Below, piece after piece: positions 1 through 9,034 of a stretch of 64,000 bases of DNA. The notes under the pieces are model-generated. The model did not search any database. It saw nothing but the letters and a program-made list of their open reading frames with translations, and was not told where the DNA came from. Position 1 is the stretch's first letter. The number at the start of each line of letters is the position of its first letter. The position numbers and the translations under genes were made by a program. Origin of the DNA: CAYUQT01 sp964446835. GTDB taxonomy: Bacteria; Planctomycetota; Phycisphaerae; UBA1845; JAFGLZ01. The DNA lies in contig CAYUQT010000043.1 in the NCBI GenBank assembly GCA_964446835.1, forward strand, positions 17,852-81,851, written 5' to 3'.

Positions 1-92
1 CCGGGGATTGCAGCGGACCATGCATACGGTGAACCCTCGCCAGAACGTGGGTTCCGACCGATCGAGTCATCTCAGACAACAGGAGGCTATTC

Positions 93-1670
93 ATGCCGTC
101 AACCGGACCGAAGTCTTGTCATCCGGGCCACGCTCATTGCTGTCCGCAGGAGCACGACGCCGCCGATCATGCGGCGATATCCGCCGGGGGATTCCCGGTG
201 GGCCTGAGCGGCGCGGCCCTGGGCGGGGCGATGGCGATGGTATCCTGGTCGCAGCTACAGGCTACCCAGGGTGAGTTGGAGCCTTCGCCGCCAAGGCGTC
301 CGCTGCGCGTTCAGCCGATCTTCACGTATCCCCTAGCGACACGCCGCACACAGACGAGCTGGCGCAACTGGGGAGGCGTTCAGACGCAGGCCGACGTCGA
401 ACAAGAGGCCACTCGCATCCGCGGGGAACTGGACACGATTCGGTCGCAGGCCGACTTTCCGCTGGAGATCCGGCCACTGGCCGTGGTGCGCGAGGCGGGC
501 GAGATCGGCGCGATTCCGGATATCCAGAAGGCCGATGCCTTGATCGTCTGGGCCGCGGGGGACGGCGGCAAACACTTCACGGCCGAGATGGACGCGATCG
601 TCAAGCTCGGCAAGGACAGCATCTTCTTCGTCCGGCACAAGTCCGGACCGGTGTATTACTGGTATGAAGGGATGATGGCGCGGTTCCTCCATCGAGAGAC
701 CGATTCGCTAGCGCTCAAAGGTATCGGGTACGAGGACATCGTTGTCGATCGGACGGACGAGGTTCTGTGGCGGCTGCGGGCCCTGTGCGGGCTGAGGAAC
801 ACGATGGGCAGCCGAATCATTGCTATCGGCGGGGCGAGCGGGTGGGCCACGCCACAGGCCCCGAAACTGGCGAAGGATCTCTTCAAGCTGGACATCCAGG
901 TGGTGCCCTACGACCAACTGGGCGAATTGATCAAGGCGGCGCGTCGGGATGCAGCCGCAACGGCATTGGCGCAGCGACGCGCCGAGGAGTACCTCAAACA
1001 GCCGGGCACGACGCTGGAGACCGATCGTCAGTTTGTCGCCAACGCCTTTCTGCTCGAACAGGTCTTCCGGCGGCTCATGAAGAAGGCGGATTGCCGGGCC
1101 ATCACCATCGGGGCGTGCATGAGCACGATCATGCCGCTGGCTGAGACCAGCGCCTGTCTGGCACTGAGCACGCTGAACGATGATGGGTATCTGGCCTTCT
1201 GCGAATCGGACTTCGTGGTGGTGCCCTCAGGAATTCTGCTGGCCAACATCTCGGGCAAGCCGGCGTTTCTGAACGACCCGACCTATCCGCACGACAGTGT
1301 AATCACGCTGGCCCATTGCACGGGCCCGCGGAAGATGGACGGCAAGACGCTCGAACCGGCACGGATCCTGACGCACTTCGAGTCGGACTATGGAGCGGCG
1401 CCCAAGGTGGAGATGCGCAAGGGGCAGATGACGACGAACATCCTGCCGGACTTCGCGGCGAAGCGATGGGTGGGGCTGCTCGGGGAGATTGTCGAGGCAC
1501 CCTTCCTGGACATCTGCCGCGACCAGATCGACATCCGATTCAAGTGCGACAGCCTGCTGCTGGCCGAACGGATGCCCGGCTTCCACTGGATGACCGGGTA
1601 CGGAGACTACGCGAAGGAACTCGGCTACGCGCTGAAGCGCGTGGGCATTCAGTGGGAATTCCTGGGATAG
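93..1670 (+). CDS. L-fucose isomerase-like sugar isomerase family protein
   Basis: A 525-residue protein that I read as a member of the L-fucose/L-arabinose isomerase-like fold, by its overall character and by segments such as DALIVWAAGDGG (about residues 149-160) and the C-terminal block around MTTNILPDF. Family members interconvert ketoses and aldoses, but I cannot assign the metal ligands or the substrate here. The start is set by a strong AGGAGG at 81-86, six bases before the ATG. The first 55 residues are unusual: a Cys/His-rich stretch (CHPGHAHCC) followed by a small-residue hydrophobic segment, so export or membrane association is possible. Five bases separate it from the next gene, an exported Gfo/Idh/MocA oxidoreductase, which suggests joint sugar catabolism. 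Confidence 0.6.
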   Translation: MPSTGPKSCHPGHAHCCPQEHDAADHAAISAGGFPVGLSGAALGGAMAMVSWSQLQATQGELEPSPPRRPLRVQPIFTYPLATRRTQTSWRNWGGVQTQADVEQEATRIRGELDTIRSQADFPLEIRPLAVVREAGEIGAIPDIQKADALIVWAAGDGGKHFTAEMDAIVKLGKDSIFFVRHKSGPVYYWYEGMMARFLHRETDSLALKGIGYEDIVVDRTDEVLWRLRALCGLRNTMGSRIIAIGGASGWATPQAPKLAKDLFKLDIQVVPYDQLGELIKAARRDAAATALAQRRAEEYLKQPGTTLETDRQFVANAFLLEQVFRRLMKKADCRAITIGACMSTIMPLAETSACLALSTLNDDGYLAFCESDFVVVPSGILLANISGKPAFLNDPTYPHDSVITLAHCTGPRKMDGKTLEPARILTHFESDYGAAPKVEMRKGQMTTNILPDFAAKRWVGLLGEIVEAPFLDICRDQIDIRFKCDSLLLAERMPGFHWMTGYGDYAKELGYALKRVGIQWEFLG

Positions 1671-1675
1671 GGGCA

Positions 1676-2998
1676 ATGATGACGACGAACAAGAATTCCG
1701 TGGACCGAAGGCAATTCCTGAAGCAGGCGGGACTCGGGGTCGCGGCGGGTTCTCTGTCGCTGGCCGGCAGCACTTCGACGGTACTGGGAGCCAACGACCG
1801 ATTCGTAATCGGCGTGATCGGTTGCGGCGGCATGGGCATGGCTCACTGCAAGGGTCTGGCCACGATGCCCGACGTGAAGGTGGCCTACGTCTGCGATGTG
1901 GACTCCAATCGCGCCAACCAGGCGAAGCAGGTGACCAAGGCCGATCAGGCCGTCGTCGATATGCGGCGTGTGCTCGACGACAAGGGGGTCGACGCGGTGT
2001 TCATCGCCACCGGGGATTACTGGCATGCCCCGGCTGCGATTCTGGCGTGCGAGGCGGGCAAGCACGTGTATGTGGAGAAGCCGTGCAGCCACAACCTTCG
2101 CGAGGGGCAGTTGATGATCGAGGCTGCCCGGCGAACCAAGCGGCTGGTTCAGCACGGCACGCAGAGCCGGTCGAACGAATTCATCGCCGCCGGCATTCGC
2201 AAGCTCCGTGAGGGCGTCATCGGCACCGTGCTGGTGGCCAAGGCGTGGAACGTTCAGCTTCGATCGAGCATCGGGCGAGGCAAGCCCGGTACGCCGCCGT
2301 CGAATGTCGATTACGATCTCTGGCTCGGCCCTGCCCCCTTTGTGCCCTTCCAGGCGAACCGATTTCACGGTGTCTGGCGATGGTGGTACGACTTCGGCAC
2401 GGGAGACCTGGGTAACGACGGTGTCCACGAACTCGACATCGCCCGGTGGGGCCTGGGGGTCGATACGCTGCCGTCCAGCGTGTCTGCAACAGGCGGCAAG
2501 TACTTCTTTGACGATGACCAGCAGTTTCCCGATACGGCGATGGTGTCCTTTGAGTATGCGGGCGACGGCAAGGTGGGCAGCAAGCGAATGCTGTTCTTCG
2601 AACAGCGGATCTGGTCGACGAACAGCCCCTGGGACATCGACAACGGGGTCGAGTTCTGGGGGACCAAGGGCCGAATGATGCTCACCAAGAGGGGCAAGGT
2701 GGAGATCCTGGGCGAGCGGAACAAGCCGATCGAGGTGAAGCTTCCCACGGCTTCCGATCGATCAACCCACGCCCGGAACTTCTTCGAGGCCATCCGAGCG
2801 GGGCGTCCGCTCAACGCCGACATCGAGACGGGCTTCCTGTCGGCAGCGCTGAGCCATTTGGGAAATATCGCCATACGGCTGGGCCGCTCGCCGCGATTCG
2901 ACCCGCAGAAGGCTCAGTACGTCGACGATGCCGAGGCCAATCAACTGCTACGGCGAACCTATCGCGAGGGTCACTGGGCCGTGCCCAAGGGGGCATGA
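1676..2998 (+). CDS. Tat-exported Gfo/Idh/MocA family oxidoreductase
   Basis: NAD(P)-dependent sugar or polyol oxidoreductase of 440 residues. It opens with a twin-arginine signal (DRRQFLKQAG, arginines 11-12, hydrophobic stretch to about 38), then a Rossmann fold with GCGGMG at 49-54, and the family's EKP motif at 134-136 (E-K-P-C). The C-terminal alpha/beta domain carries the usual W-rich segment (VWRWWYDFGTGD). The open frame continues upstream into the previous gene, but the ATG at 1676, just before the Tat signal, is the sensible start (a second ATG follows directly). Such exported members are common in Planctomycetota and are believed to receive folded cofactor through the Tat route. 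It lies between an isomerase-like gene and a PmoA-like gene in one transcription unit. Confidence 0.85.
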   Translation: MMTTNKNSVDRRQFLKQAGLGVAAGSLSLAGSTSTVLGANDRFVIGVIGCGGMGMAHCKGLATMPDVKVAYVCDVDSNRANQAKQVTKADQAVVDMRRVLDDKGVDAVFIATGDYWHAPAAILACEAGKHVYVEKPCSHNLREGQLMIEAARRTKRLVQHGTQSRSNEFIAAGIRKLREGVIGTVLVAKAWNVQLRSSIGRGKPGTPPSNVDYDLWLGPAPFVPFQANRFHGVWRWWYDFGTGDLGNDGVHELDIARWGLGVDTLPSSVSATGGKYFFDDDQQFPDTAMVSFEYAGDGKVGSKRMLFFEQRIWSTNSPWDIDNGVEFWGTKGRMMLTKRGKVEILGERNKPIEVKLPTASDRSTHARNFFEAIRAGRPLNADIETGFLSAALSHLGNIAIRLGRSPRFDPQKAQYVDDAEANQLLRRTYREGHWAVPKGA

Positions 2999-3030
2999 TG
3001 CCGCGGATCGGTCGGGGTGGAGGGTCCACA

Positions 3031-4008
3031 ATGAGAACTCCCGGATTCATGATCGCTCGTGGAGTGGCCTGTATCGTTGCACTGGCGGGCGGCGGGCAAG
3101 CGCTCATTGGCGATGATTCGCCTGTGACATTCGAGCAAGAATCCGGCAGGGTCATGATCCTGATCGGCGGTCGTCCGGTGGCCACCTACGTCTATGTGGA
3201 CAAGGACATACCCAGGCCCTACTTCGCCCACGTCCGAGTCCCCGGTGGTATTCAGGTAACTCGGAACCATCCACCGATTCAGGGCAAGGACCCAATGGAT
3301 CATGCTACGTTTCATCCCGGCATCTGGATGGCATTCGGAGATGTGAGTGGATCGGATTTCTGGCGCAACAAGGCCCGCGTCGTTCAAGAGCGGTTCGAAC
3401 AGGAGCCCAGCGGGGGATCGGGCAAGGGTACGTTCGCGGTCTGCAATCGGTATGTCTCTGCCTCGGGCGAAACGGTGTGCACCGAGCGATGCCGTCTTTC
3501 GATTCACGTTCGGCCGGCGGGCTTCCTGTTGATCTGGGATTCGACCTTCTGCGCCGGCGACACACCGATCTTCTTCGGGGATCAGGAGGAGATGGGGCTG
3601 GGGCTTCGGGTGGCCACCGGAATCTGCGTCAAATCGGGCGGACAGATCCTCGACAGCCAGGGGCATGTAAACGAGAAGCAGGTCAGGGGAAGCTCGGCGG
3701 ACTGGTGTGACTACGGTGGCATCCTCGACGGGCGACGGATCGGCGTGACGCTGATGACGGACCCGGGCAACTTCCGTCGAAGCTGGTACCACGCACGTGA
3801 TTACGGTGCGCTCGTTGCCAATCCCTTTGGCAGAAAGGCCCTCGGGCAGGGCGAACTCAGCAGGATTGTGGTGGAGCCCGGAAAGCCCCTCCGGCTGCGG
3901 TATGGAGTTCTTCTGCATGCATCGGCACCGGATGCTGCGACCGATCTGAAGGCAGCCTATGCCGATTTCCTGTCGTTGATCGGTGGTAAGACGGAGTCGA
4001 ACCCGTGA
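3031..4008 (+). CDS. Secreted PmoA-like (DUF6807-type) protein
   Basis: A 325-residue exported protein with a Sec-type signal (MRTPGFMIARGVACIVALAG). The mature part resembles the PmoA-like/DUF6807 family found beside Gfo/Idh/MocA enzymes: markers are YFAHVRVPGG, HHx-free but typical DHATFHPGIWMAFGD and the acidic DQEEMGLGLRV. The molecular function of this family is not established, so none is asserted. I chose the ATG at 3031, preceded by a GGAGGG-like site, because it places the signal peptide at the N-terminus. An ATG at 2995 overlapping the previous stop codon is the alternative and would add 12 residues. It overlaps the next gene by four bases (GTGA), indicating translational coupling. 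Confidence 0.65.
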   Translation: MRTPGFMIARGVACIVALAGGGQALIGDDSPVTFEQESGRVMILIGGRPVATYVYVDKDIPRPYFAHVRVPGGIQVTRNHPPIQGKDPMDHATFHPGIWMAFGDVSGSDFWRNKARVVQERFEQEPSGGSGKGTFAVCNRYVSASGETVCTERCRLSIHVRPAGFLLIWDSTFCAGDTPIFFGDQEEMGLGLRVATGICVKSGGQILDSQGHVNEKQVRGSSADWCDYGGILDGRRIGVTLMTDPGNFRRSWYHARDYGALVANPFGRKALGQGELSRIVVEPGKPLRLRYGVLLHASAPDAATDLKAAYADFLSLIGGKTESNP

Positions 4009-4874
4009 GTCAGACCCCGAGCGTCAAGCGCGTCGGCCTCATCGGCCTGGGATTGATGGGCACGGCACTGACGGAACGATTCCTCAAGGCCGGGTTTGCC
4101 GTACAGGTCTACAATCGCACGCGCGAGAAGGCCGCCCCTCTTCTGGCGATGGGGGCGGAATGGAGCGACAACCCCCTGATCGCCTGCGATCGGATTGTGA
4201 TCAGCCTGTATACGACGGAGGTCGTCGAGGAGGTTTTGCACGATTTGGCCGGTGGGCTTCGAGCCGGCCAGATCCTCGTGGACACGACGACGGGCGATCC
4301 CGAACAGACGGTCCGCCTGGGACAGCGACTTGCCGGGCAAGGGGTGCAGTACCTGGAGGCCCCGATTTCGGGTTCCAGCGAGCAGACGCGACGAGGCGAA
4401 GTGACGGTGATCGCCAGTGGTCCTCGTGAGGTGTTTGAGGCCTGCCGCGACCTCTTCGACCTGTTCGCCAGAAAGACACTCTACGCGGGCGGGTGGGGCG
4501 CCGCCCCCAAAATGAAGCTGGTGACCAATCTGGTGTTGGGCCTGAACCGCGCCGCCCTGGCCGAGGGGCTCTCGTTCGCCGAGGCGATAGGCATCTCGCC
4601 GCAGGACGCCCTGGTGGCCCTGATGGAAAGCATGTCCTACTCAAAGATCATGGACACGAAGGGCCGCAAGATGGTCGAGGGCGACTTCAAGACCCAGGCG
4701 AAGCTTTCGCAGCACCTGAAGGACATACGGATCGTTCTTGAAGAGGCCAAACGGGCGGGAATCGCGTTGACCCTGACGGAATCGCATCGCCGACTGTTGG
4801 AGGCCGCCGAAGCCGCCGGATATGGCGAGGCGGACAACAGCGCGATCATCTGCGCCTGCAGAAAAACACCCTGA
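4005..4874 (+). CDS. NAD(P)-dependent 3-hydroxyisobutyrate dehydrogenase family oxidoreductase
   Basis: A 289-residue beta-hydroxyacid dehydrogenase of the 3-hydroxyisobutyrate / tartronate-semialdehyde reductase / 6-phosphogluconate dehydrogenase superfamily. The dinucleotide fold is GLIGLGLMG near residue 12. The substrate loop appears as EAPISGSSEQTRRG, and the catalytic-lysine motif G-x-x-x-K-x-x-x-N as GAAPKMKLVTN. It starts with GTG overlapping the preceding stop by four bases. It has no signal peptide, so it acts in the cytoplasm, unlike the two exported proteins before it. Its stop codon lies four bases from the stop codon of the opposing MFS gene. The exact hydroxyacid substrate cannot be read from sequence alone. 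Confidence 0.85.
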   Translation: MSQTPSVKRVGLIGLGLMGTALTERFLKAGFAVQVYNRTREKAAPLLAMGAEWSDNPLIACDRIVISLYTTEVVEEVLHDLAGGLRAGQILVDTTTGDPEQTVRLGQRLAGQGVQYLEAPISGSSEQTRRGEVTVIASGPREVFEACRDLFDLFARKTLYAGGWGAAPKMKLVTNLVLGLNRAALAEGLSFAEAIGISPQDALVALMESMSYSKIMDTKGRKMVEGDFKTQAKLSQHLKDIRIVLEEAKRAGIALTLTESHRRLLEAAEAAGYGEADNSAIICACRKTP

Positions 4875-4881
4875 TCGATCA
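4872..4881. other. Convergent stop codons inside a 10-bp palindrome
   Basis: The plus-strand dehydrogenase and the minus-strand MFS gene end with TGA codons facing each other across four bases, forming the palindrome TGATCGATCA. No room exists for an intergenic terminator, so the two transcripts probably overlap. Confidence 0.7.
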
Positions 4882-6177
4882 TTCGTCAAGGGTCTTGCTC
4901 GACGTGTCCGGGGCCCACCAGATCGCCAGCATGCCCAGCGCATAGATCAGACCCGTCACGGCCCCCACTTTGGCGAAGTCACCGCCGAAGGCGCTCGCCA
5001 GCGTTCCCGCGGTGAATACCCCCGCGGCGGTTGCGAAGCGTCCGACGTTGTAGGCGATGCCACTGCCGGTGGCGCGAACCCGTGTGGGAAAGAGTTCCGG
5101 GAGATACAAAGGCAACCAACCGAAGAAGAGCGTTGCGACGAATCCCTGCGCAAACACTGCCCACAGGAATCCGCCTCTGAGCGGGGCAGAGAACAGAAAG
5201 AGTCCGCACGTCAGGAGCGTCGAGCCCAGACTGATGAGGAAATACGCGGGGCGCCGCCCGAGCATGCTGGCAAGCTGTGCCCCGAAGAAGCTGCCGAGCA
5301 CGGCACCAAAAGCCCAGCAGCCCTGAGTGACCGCCTTGTATCCCGGCTGAACACTCCCTCCCATCTTGTCGGCCCACGGAATCATCCACTTGCTCGCCGC
5401 CCAGGCCCCGATCATCGGAATCGAGCCCAAGAGGATGCCGATGAGAGTGAGACGCAGCAATGGCGGACGGAGGAGTTCACGCAACGGTGTACCGACCGCC
5501 ACCGCCGCTCCACGCGAGGCCAGCCACTTGGGTGATTCCGGAATCCAACAGAGCGACACCATGCCCAGCAGGGCCGGCAAGGCACTGAAACCAAAGACCC
5601 ATCGCCACGATTCGGGCGTGATATGCCAGACCCTGGCGATCGAGGCAAGAATGAGGATGCCTGTATTGAGGCCTGCGCCGACGATACCGGCTACCATGGG
5701 CCTGGACACGTTGGGCCACGATTCGGAAACCAGCGCCACGCCGTTAGGCCACATACCCCCGATGCCCAAGCCGACGAGAAACCGCAGCACGAGCATCTGA
5801 TCGATATTGGTGACGATCGCCCCCCCTCCCGCGAATACCGAATAGAAAAGGATGCTGATGCCCATCGCCCGGGTTCGCCCCAGGCGGTCGCCGAGCTGGC
5901 CGAACCAGATGCCGCCGCATGCGGCGCCGAGCATCATGCTTGCTGTCAGCCGGGCGAACCATTCGCCGGCCAAGGCGTCGGTGAATTGGCTGCCCAGAAG
6001 GTCCTTTGTGACGGACAGGGAGGCGATGGGCATCAGGCCGAGCTCCCACCCGTCGAACAACAGCCCGGCAAAGGCCGCCAGGAGCACGATCAGCCGACCG
6101 CGTTTGTTCAGAGGGGGTGGAGACTCTGCCGAGACTTGGATGACAGGCGGCTGACCGCCTTCGTGTTCGCTGGGCAT
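4879..6177 (-). CDS. MFS transporter
   Basis: Major facilitator superfamily permease of about 432 residues with twelve predicted hydrophobic segments. The loop between helices 2 and 3 reads GQLGDRLGRTRAM, matching the G-x-x-x-D-R-x-G-R signature, and a related SMLGRRPAY sits in the second half. The N-terminal helix contains FDGWELG, which is typical of the aromatic-acid/sugar-acid:proton symporter branch. The chosen ATG at 6177 has GGGAG upstream. An ATG at 6249 overlaps the sulfatase stop by four bases and would add 24 polar residues, so coupling from that site is possible. It is the last gene of the regulator-nitrilase-sulfatase-transporter run and probably imports the product of those exported enzymes. 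Confidence 0.8.
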   Translation of the reverse strand: MPSEHEGGQPPVIQVSAESPPPLNKRGRLIVLLAAFAGLLFDGWELGLMPIASLSVTKDLLGSQFTDALAGEWFARLTASMMLGAACGGIWFGQLGDRLGRTRAMGISILFYSVFAGGGAIVTNIDQMLVLRFLVGLGIGGMWPNGVALVSESWPNVSRPMVAGIVGAGLNTGILILASIARVWHITPESWRWVFGFSALPALLGMVSLCWIPESPKWLASRGAAVAVGTPLRELLRPPLLRLTLIGILLGSIPMIGAWAASKWMIPWADKMGGSVQPGYKAVTQGCWAFGAVLGSFFGAQLASMLGRRPAYFLISLGSTLLTCGLFLFSAPLRGGFLWAVFAQGFVATLFFGWLPLYLPELFPTRVRATGSGIAYNVGRFATAAGVFTAGTLASAFGGDFAKVGAVTGLIYALGMLAIWWAPDTSSKTLDE

Positions 6178-6245
6178 CCGGACATCTCCCACAAGAACCT
6201 CACCGTCCCTTCGACCGGATCGTCGCGTGGTGCTCTGGCACACTA

Positions 6246-7787
6246 TCACACGACAGGCAGCTCCACCGGATCACGAACCCGGTTCTGCCACGACCGGATT
6301 CTGCCCGACAGCCGCCGGACGACGTCCGGGTGCCCGCCCCGATAGAAGAGGTTCTTCGTCTCTCCCGGATCGTCGCTGAGATTGAAGAGCTGACACTTGT
6401 CCACGTCGCTCAGGCAGAGCTTCCAGCCGTCGGGTGAGATGACGGTGCGGGTACGGTCGCCGGCCACGCGATCGATCTGCTCGCGGGGCGCCACGCCCGC
6501 CTCATGACGTCCGCGCCGAAGGGTCTCCTGCGTGGGATGCCACTCGATGAACACGTGGTCTTCGCGTATCCTGCCGCCACCGACGAGCGGGACCAGACTC
6601 TGCCCCGGCAGATCCTCACGCGGCTTCTGCCCCAACAGCTCCAGCAGCGTGGGGACGAAGTCGACGTGACTGACCGGATTCCGGACGACACGCCCCTGCC
6701 GCCCGAGCTTCGGCACGCGGATCAGCCACGGCACGCGTACGGCCTCTTCGTACATCACGCTCTTTTCGACCAGCCGGTGGGCGCCCATCATGTCGCCGTG
6801 GTCACTCGTGTAGACCACAATCGTGTTATCCGATAATCCCAGATCATCCAGCGTCCTCAGGATGCCCCCCACGCTGAGATCGACCTGGGTGACCAATCCG
6901 TAATAGCGGGCGATCAGCTTTCGGATGCTCTGTTCGTCGTTACCGTACTTGGCGCGGCAGTACTCTCGGTTGACGCGGTATCGCAGGGGTTCGTTCTCGT
7001 CGAAGGGGCCGTTGAATGTCGCGGGAAACGGGACCTTGGCCGGATCGTGCTCTTTGTCCAGCGGACCGAAGAACGGCATGTGCGGCTCGAGGAAATTGAC
7101 GAAGAGCATGAACGGCTCGCTTCGGTGCCGGCGGAGGAAGTCGCACGCCCGCTGTTCCAGGAACTTCGGCTTGCAGAGTTCGATCGGCAGCTTGGCCTTG
7201 AAATCGCGACTGAAGCGATTGCCGGCCTCGGGCGTGTAGCCGTGTTTGACGAGGAAGTGGTGATAGTCGCTCCGGGCTTCTCGATCGCGGCGTGCGCTGT
7301 AGTACTGACCGTAGCCGTCCTCGATACTGACCCATTCCTGGAAACCGTGCTGGGCGAAGATCTCATCGCCCAGGTGCCATTTGCCCATGTAGGCCGTGCG
7401 ATAGTCCTTGTCGTTCAGCAATTCCGGCAGGCAGGGAGTCTCCGGACGGAGGGGAATGTTGTTGGCCATACACCCGTTGGTGTGCGGCCAGAGGCCCGTC
7501 ATGACGGTCGAACGAGACGGCGTACACACGGGCTGTGTGACGTAGGCCCGATCGAAGACGACGCTCTCGCGGGCGAGTCTGTTGAGGTTCGGAGCGTGGA
7601 TCGTCGTGTTTCCATAGACGGCCATCGTGTCGGCCCGCTGCTCATCGGTCCAGATGACGAGCAGATTCGGCTTTCGTGCCCCGGCCTCGGCCGACCACGC
7701 CCGTTTGTTCAACGCGCTCAGCGCGAAGGAGCCGAAGGCGGAGTTCTTCAGGAAACGGCGGCGGCTGAGCTTATCCGACATGGACAT
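6246..7787 (-). CDS. Tat-exported sulfatase
   Basis: Type I formylglycine-dependent sulfatase of 513 residues that would cleave sulfate esters outside the cytoplasm. A twin-arginine signal (SRRRFLKNSAFGSFAL) is at the N-terminus. The signature CTPSRS starts at Cys88, the residue that becomes formylglycine, and GKWHLGDE follows. Metal-site segments include WTDEQRAD near the N-terminus and TSDHGDMMG in the second half. The start at ATG 7787 is supported by GGAGGG upstream; the open frame extends further but lacks a signal there. It lies between the exported nitrilase and the MFS transporter on the same strand, suggesting uptake of desulfated product. The specific sulfated substrate is unknown. 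Confidence 0.9.
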   Translation of the reverse strand: MSMSDKLSRRRFLKNSAFGSFALSALNKRAWSAEAGARKPNLLVIWTDEQRADTMAVYGNTTIHAPNLNRLARESVVFDRAYVTQPVCTPSRSTVMTGLWPHTNGCMANNIPLRPETPCLPELLNDKDYRTAYMGKWHLGDEIFAQHGFQEWVSIEDGYGQYYSARRDREARSDYHHFLVKHGYTPEAGNRFSRDFKAKLPIELCKPKFLEQRACDFLRRHRSEPFMLFVNFLEPHMPFFGPLDKEHDPAKVPFPATFNGPFDENEPLRYRVNREYCRAKYGNDEQSIRKLIARYYGLVTQVDLSVGGILRTLDDLGLSDNTIVVYTSDHGDMMGAHRLVEKSVMYEEAVRVPWLIRVPKLGRQGRVVRNPVSHVDFVPTLLELLGQKPREDLPGQSLVPLVGGGRIREDHVFIEWHPTQETLRRGRHEAGVAPREQIDRVAGDRTRTVISPDGWKLCLSDVDKCQLFNLSDDPGETKNLFYRGGHPDVVRRLSGRIRSWQNRVRDPVELPVV

Positions 7788-7864
7788 GAGAAGGCCCTCC
7801 ACTCTGCATATGACGACCTGGGGACAGATCACCACACCTCCGAGTCGTATCGATCGACGCAGCC

Positions 7865-8941
7865 CTATAGCTGTGACTTGTTCACGAACTCCTGGCATTC
7901 CGGAAAGTCCCATGGAATGTCCGGATAGTCCTGCCAGAGTTTAATGTGTTCGGTCAGGCGCGAATAGAGCTCGGGCCGCCGCTGATGCATCGTACGCAGG
8001 TGTTTGCGATGGCGACGCAGCGCCGCCAGATTGATTGCCGCATGCACGCACGCATCACCCGGCTCTTTGATGCGGGGGAACAGCCGCATTTCCTCAGACT
8101 GCCCCGGGGCCGAGATGATGCCGCCACCCGGTGAGGCAAAGCCGGTGTTCCGCCCGTCGGTGATACAGCCGCCCACAACGCAGCCATAGGCCATGGCCGC
8201 GAAAATGCAGTGCGAGTCTTCGACGATGCCCCCCCGGCCGTTGATCCAGAGGATGATCTCGGCCCCGGAGAACGAGGTGCAGCCCCAAGCCTCCGGGAAG
8301 TAGCCGTCATAGCACTGGAGAATCCCGATCGGAGCGAAGTCCAGGTGAAAGACTTTGAACTGGTTCCCCAGGATGCCGCGGGCTTCGGCGTCGTGGCCTT
8401 TGATCGGGGGCCACCAATGCGGCGGCGGGCCGGAGGCCGGATGGCACTTGAAGTACCTGCCTAAGAGAGTGCCCGACCGATCGACCACCAAGGCGGTGGT
8501 CGACCACCTCGCGCCGTGGCTCTCGACCAGGCCGGCAATCGCGTACATCTTGTGCTCACGGGCCATGGCGAAGAACCGCTGTACGCGTTCATGGTCTGTC
8601 GTCAGGTTCGATCCCAGAACATACTCTGGAAAGACAATCAGGTCGGATCCGACCTCGGCCGCCTTCCGGAAGAAGGCCGGCATCCGCTCGATGACGGTGT
8701 CGGCCTTTCCCTCCATCGTCAGTTGCACCAGCGTGATCCGTGCCTGATCTTTTACGCGAGGTTCACCCTTACCCGGCGGACCGCTCGTGGGAACTGATGC
8801 CCGCGATTCGGAAGCTGCAGATGCTCCAGACTCGTTCAGACCCGCCATGCCGAGGGCCATACCGATGCCGGTGCTCTTTACAAAATCACGGCGTGTCAGC
8901 TCGCCCTCAGCCCCATTGGGTGAGTGTGAATCCAATGACAT
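7865..8941 (-). CDS. Tat-exported carbon-nitrogen hydrolase (nitrilase superfamily)
   Basis: A 358-residue nitrilase-superfamily amidohydrolase. The Glu-Lys-Cys triad is visible: E106 in VFPEYVLG, K165 in GRYFKCHP, and C210 in GILQCYDGYFPE. An additional GRGG and GRNTGFASPGG block fits the family core. The N-terminus has a twin-arginine signal (LTRRDFVKSTGIGMAL) and a low-complexity linker to about residue 62, so the enzyme should act in the periplasm, which is unusual for nitrilases. Substrates of the family are amides or nitriles; which one is not evident. It sits upstream of the Tat sulfatase and just downstream of the GntR/LacI regulator on the same strand. Confidence 0.85.
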   Translation of the reverse strand: MSLDSHSPNGAEGELTRRDFVKSTGIGMALGMAGLNESGASAASESRASVPTSGPPGKGEPRVKDQARITLVQLTMEGKADTVIERMPAFFRKAAEVGSDLIVFPEYVLGSNLTTDHERVQRFFAMAREHKMYAIAGLVESHGARWSTTALVVDRSGTLLGRYFKCHPASGPPPHWWPPIKGHDAEARGILGNQFKVFHLDFAPIGILQCYDGYFPEAWGCTSFSGAEIILWINGRGGIVEDSHCIFAAMAYGCVVGGCITDGRNTGFASPGGGIISAPGQSEEMRLFPRIKEPGDACVHAAINLAALRRHRKHLRTMHQRRPELYSRLTEHIKLWQDYPDIPWDFPECQEFVNKSQL

Positions 8942-9034
8942 GTTAGACTCCGTAGCCGGCTGTCTGGTGCCCCGCGGCCCCGCTTCCGACTGATGGAAGG
9001 CACGGTCGAAGACCGAGCTCTGCCGATACGCGTT

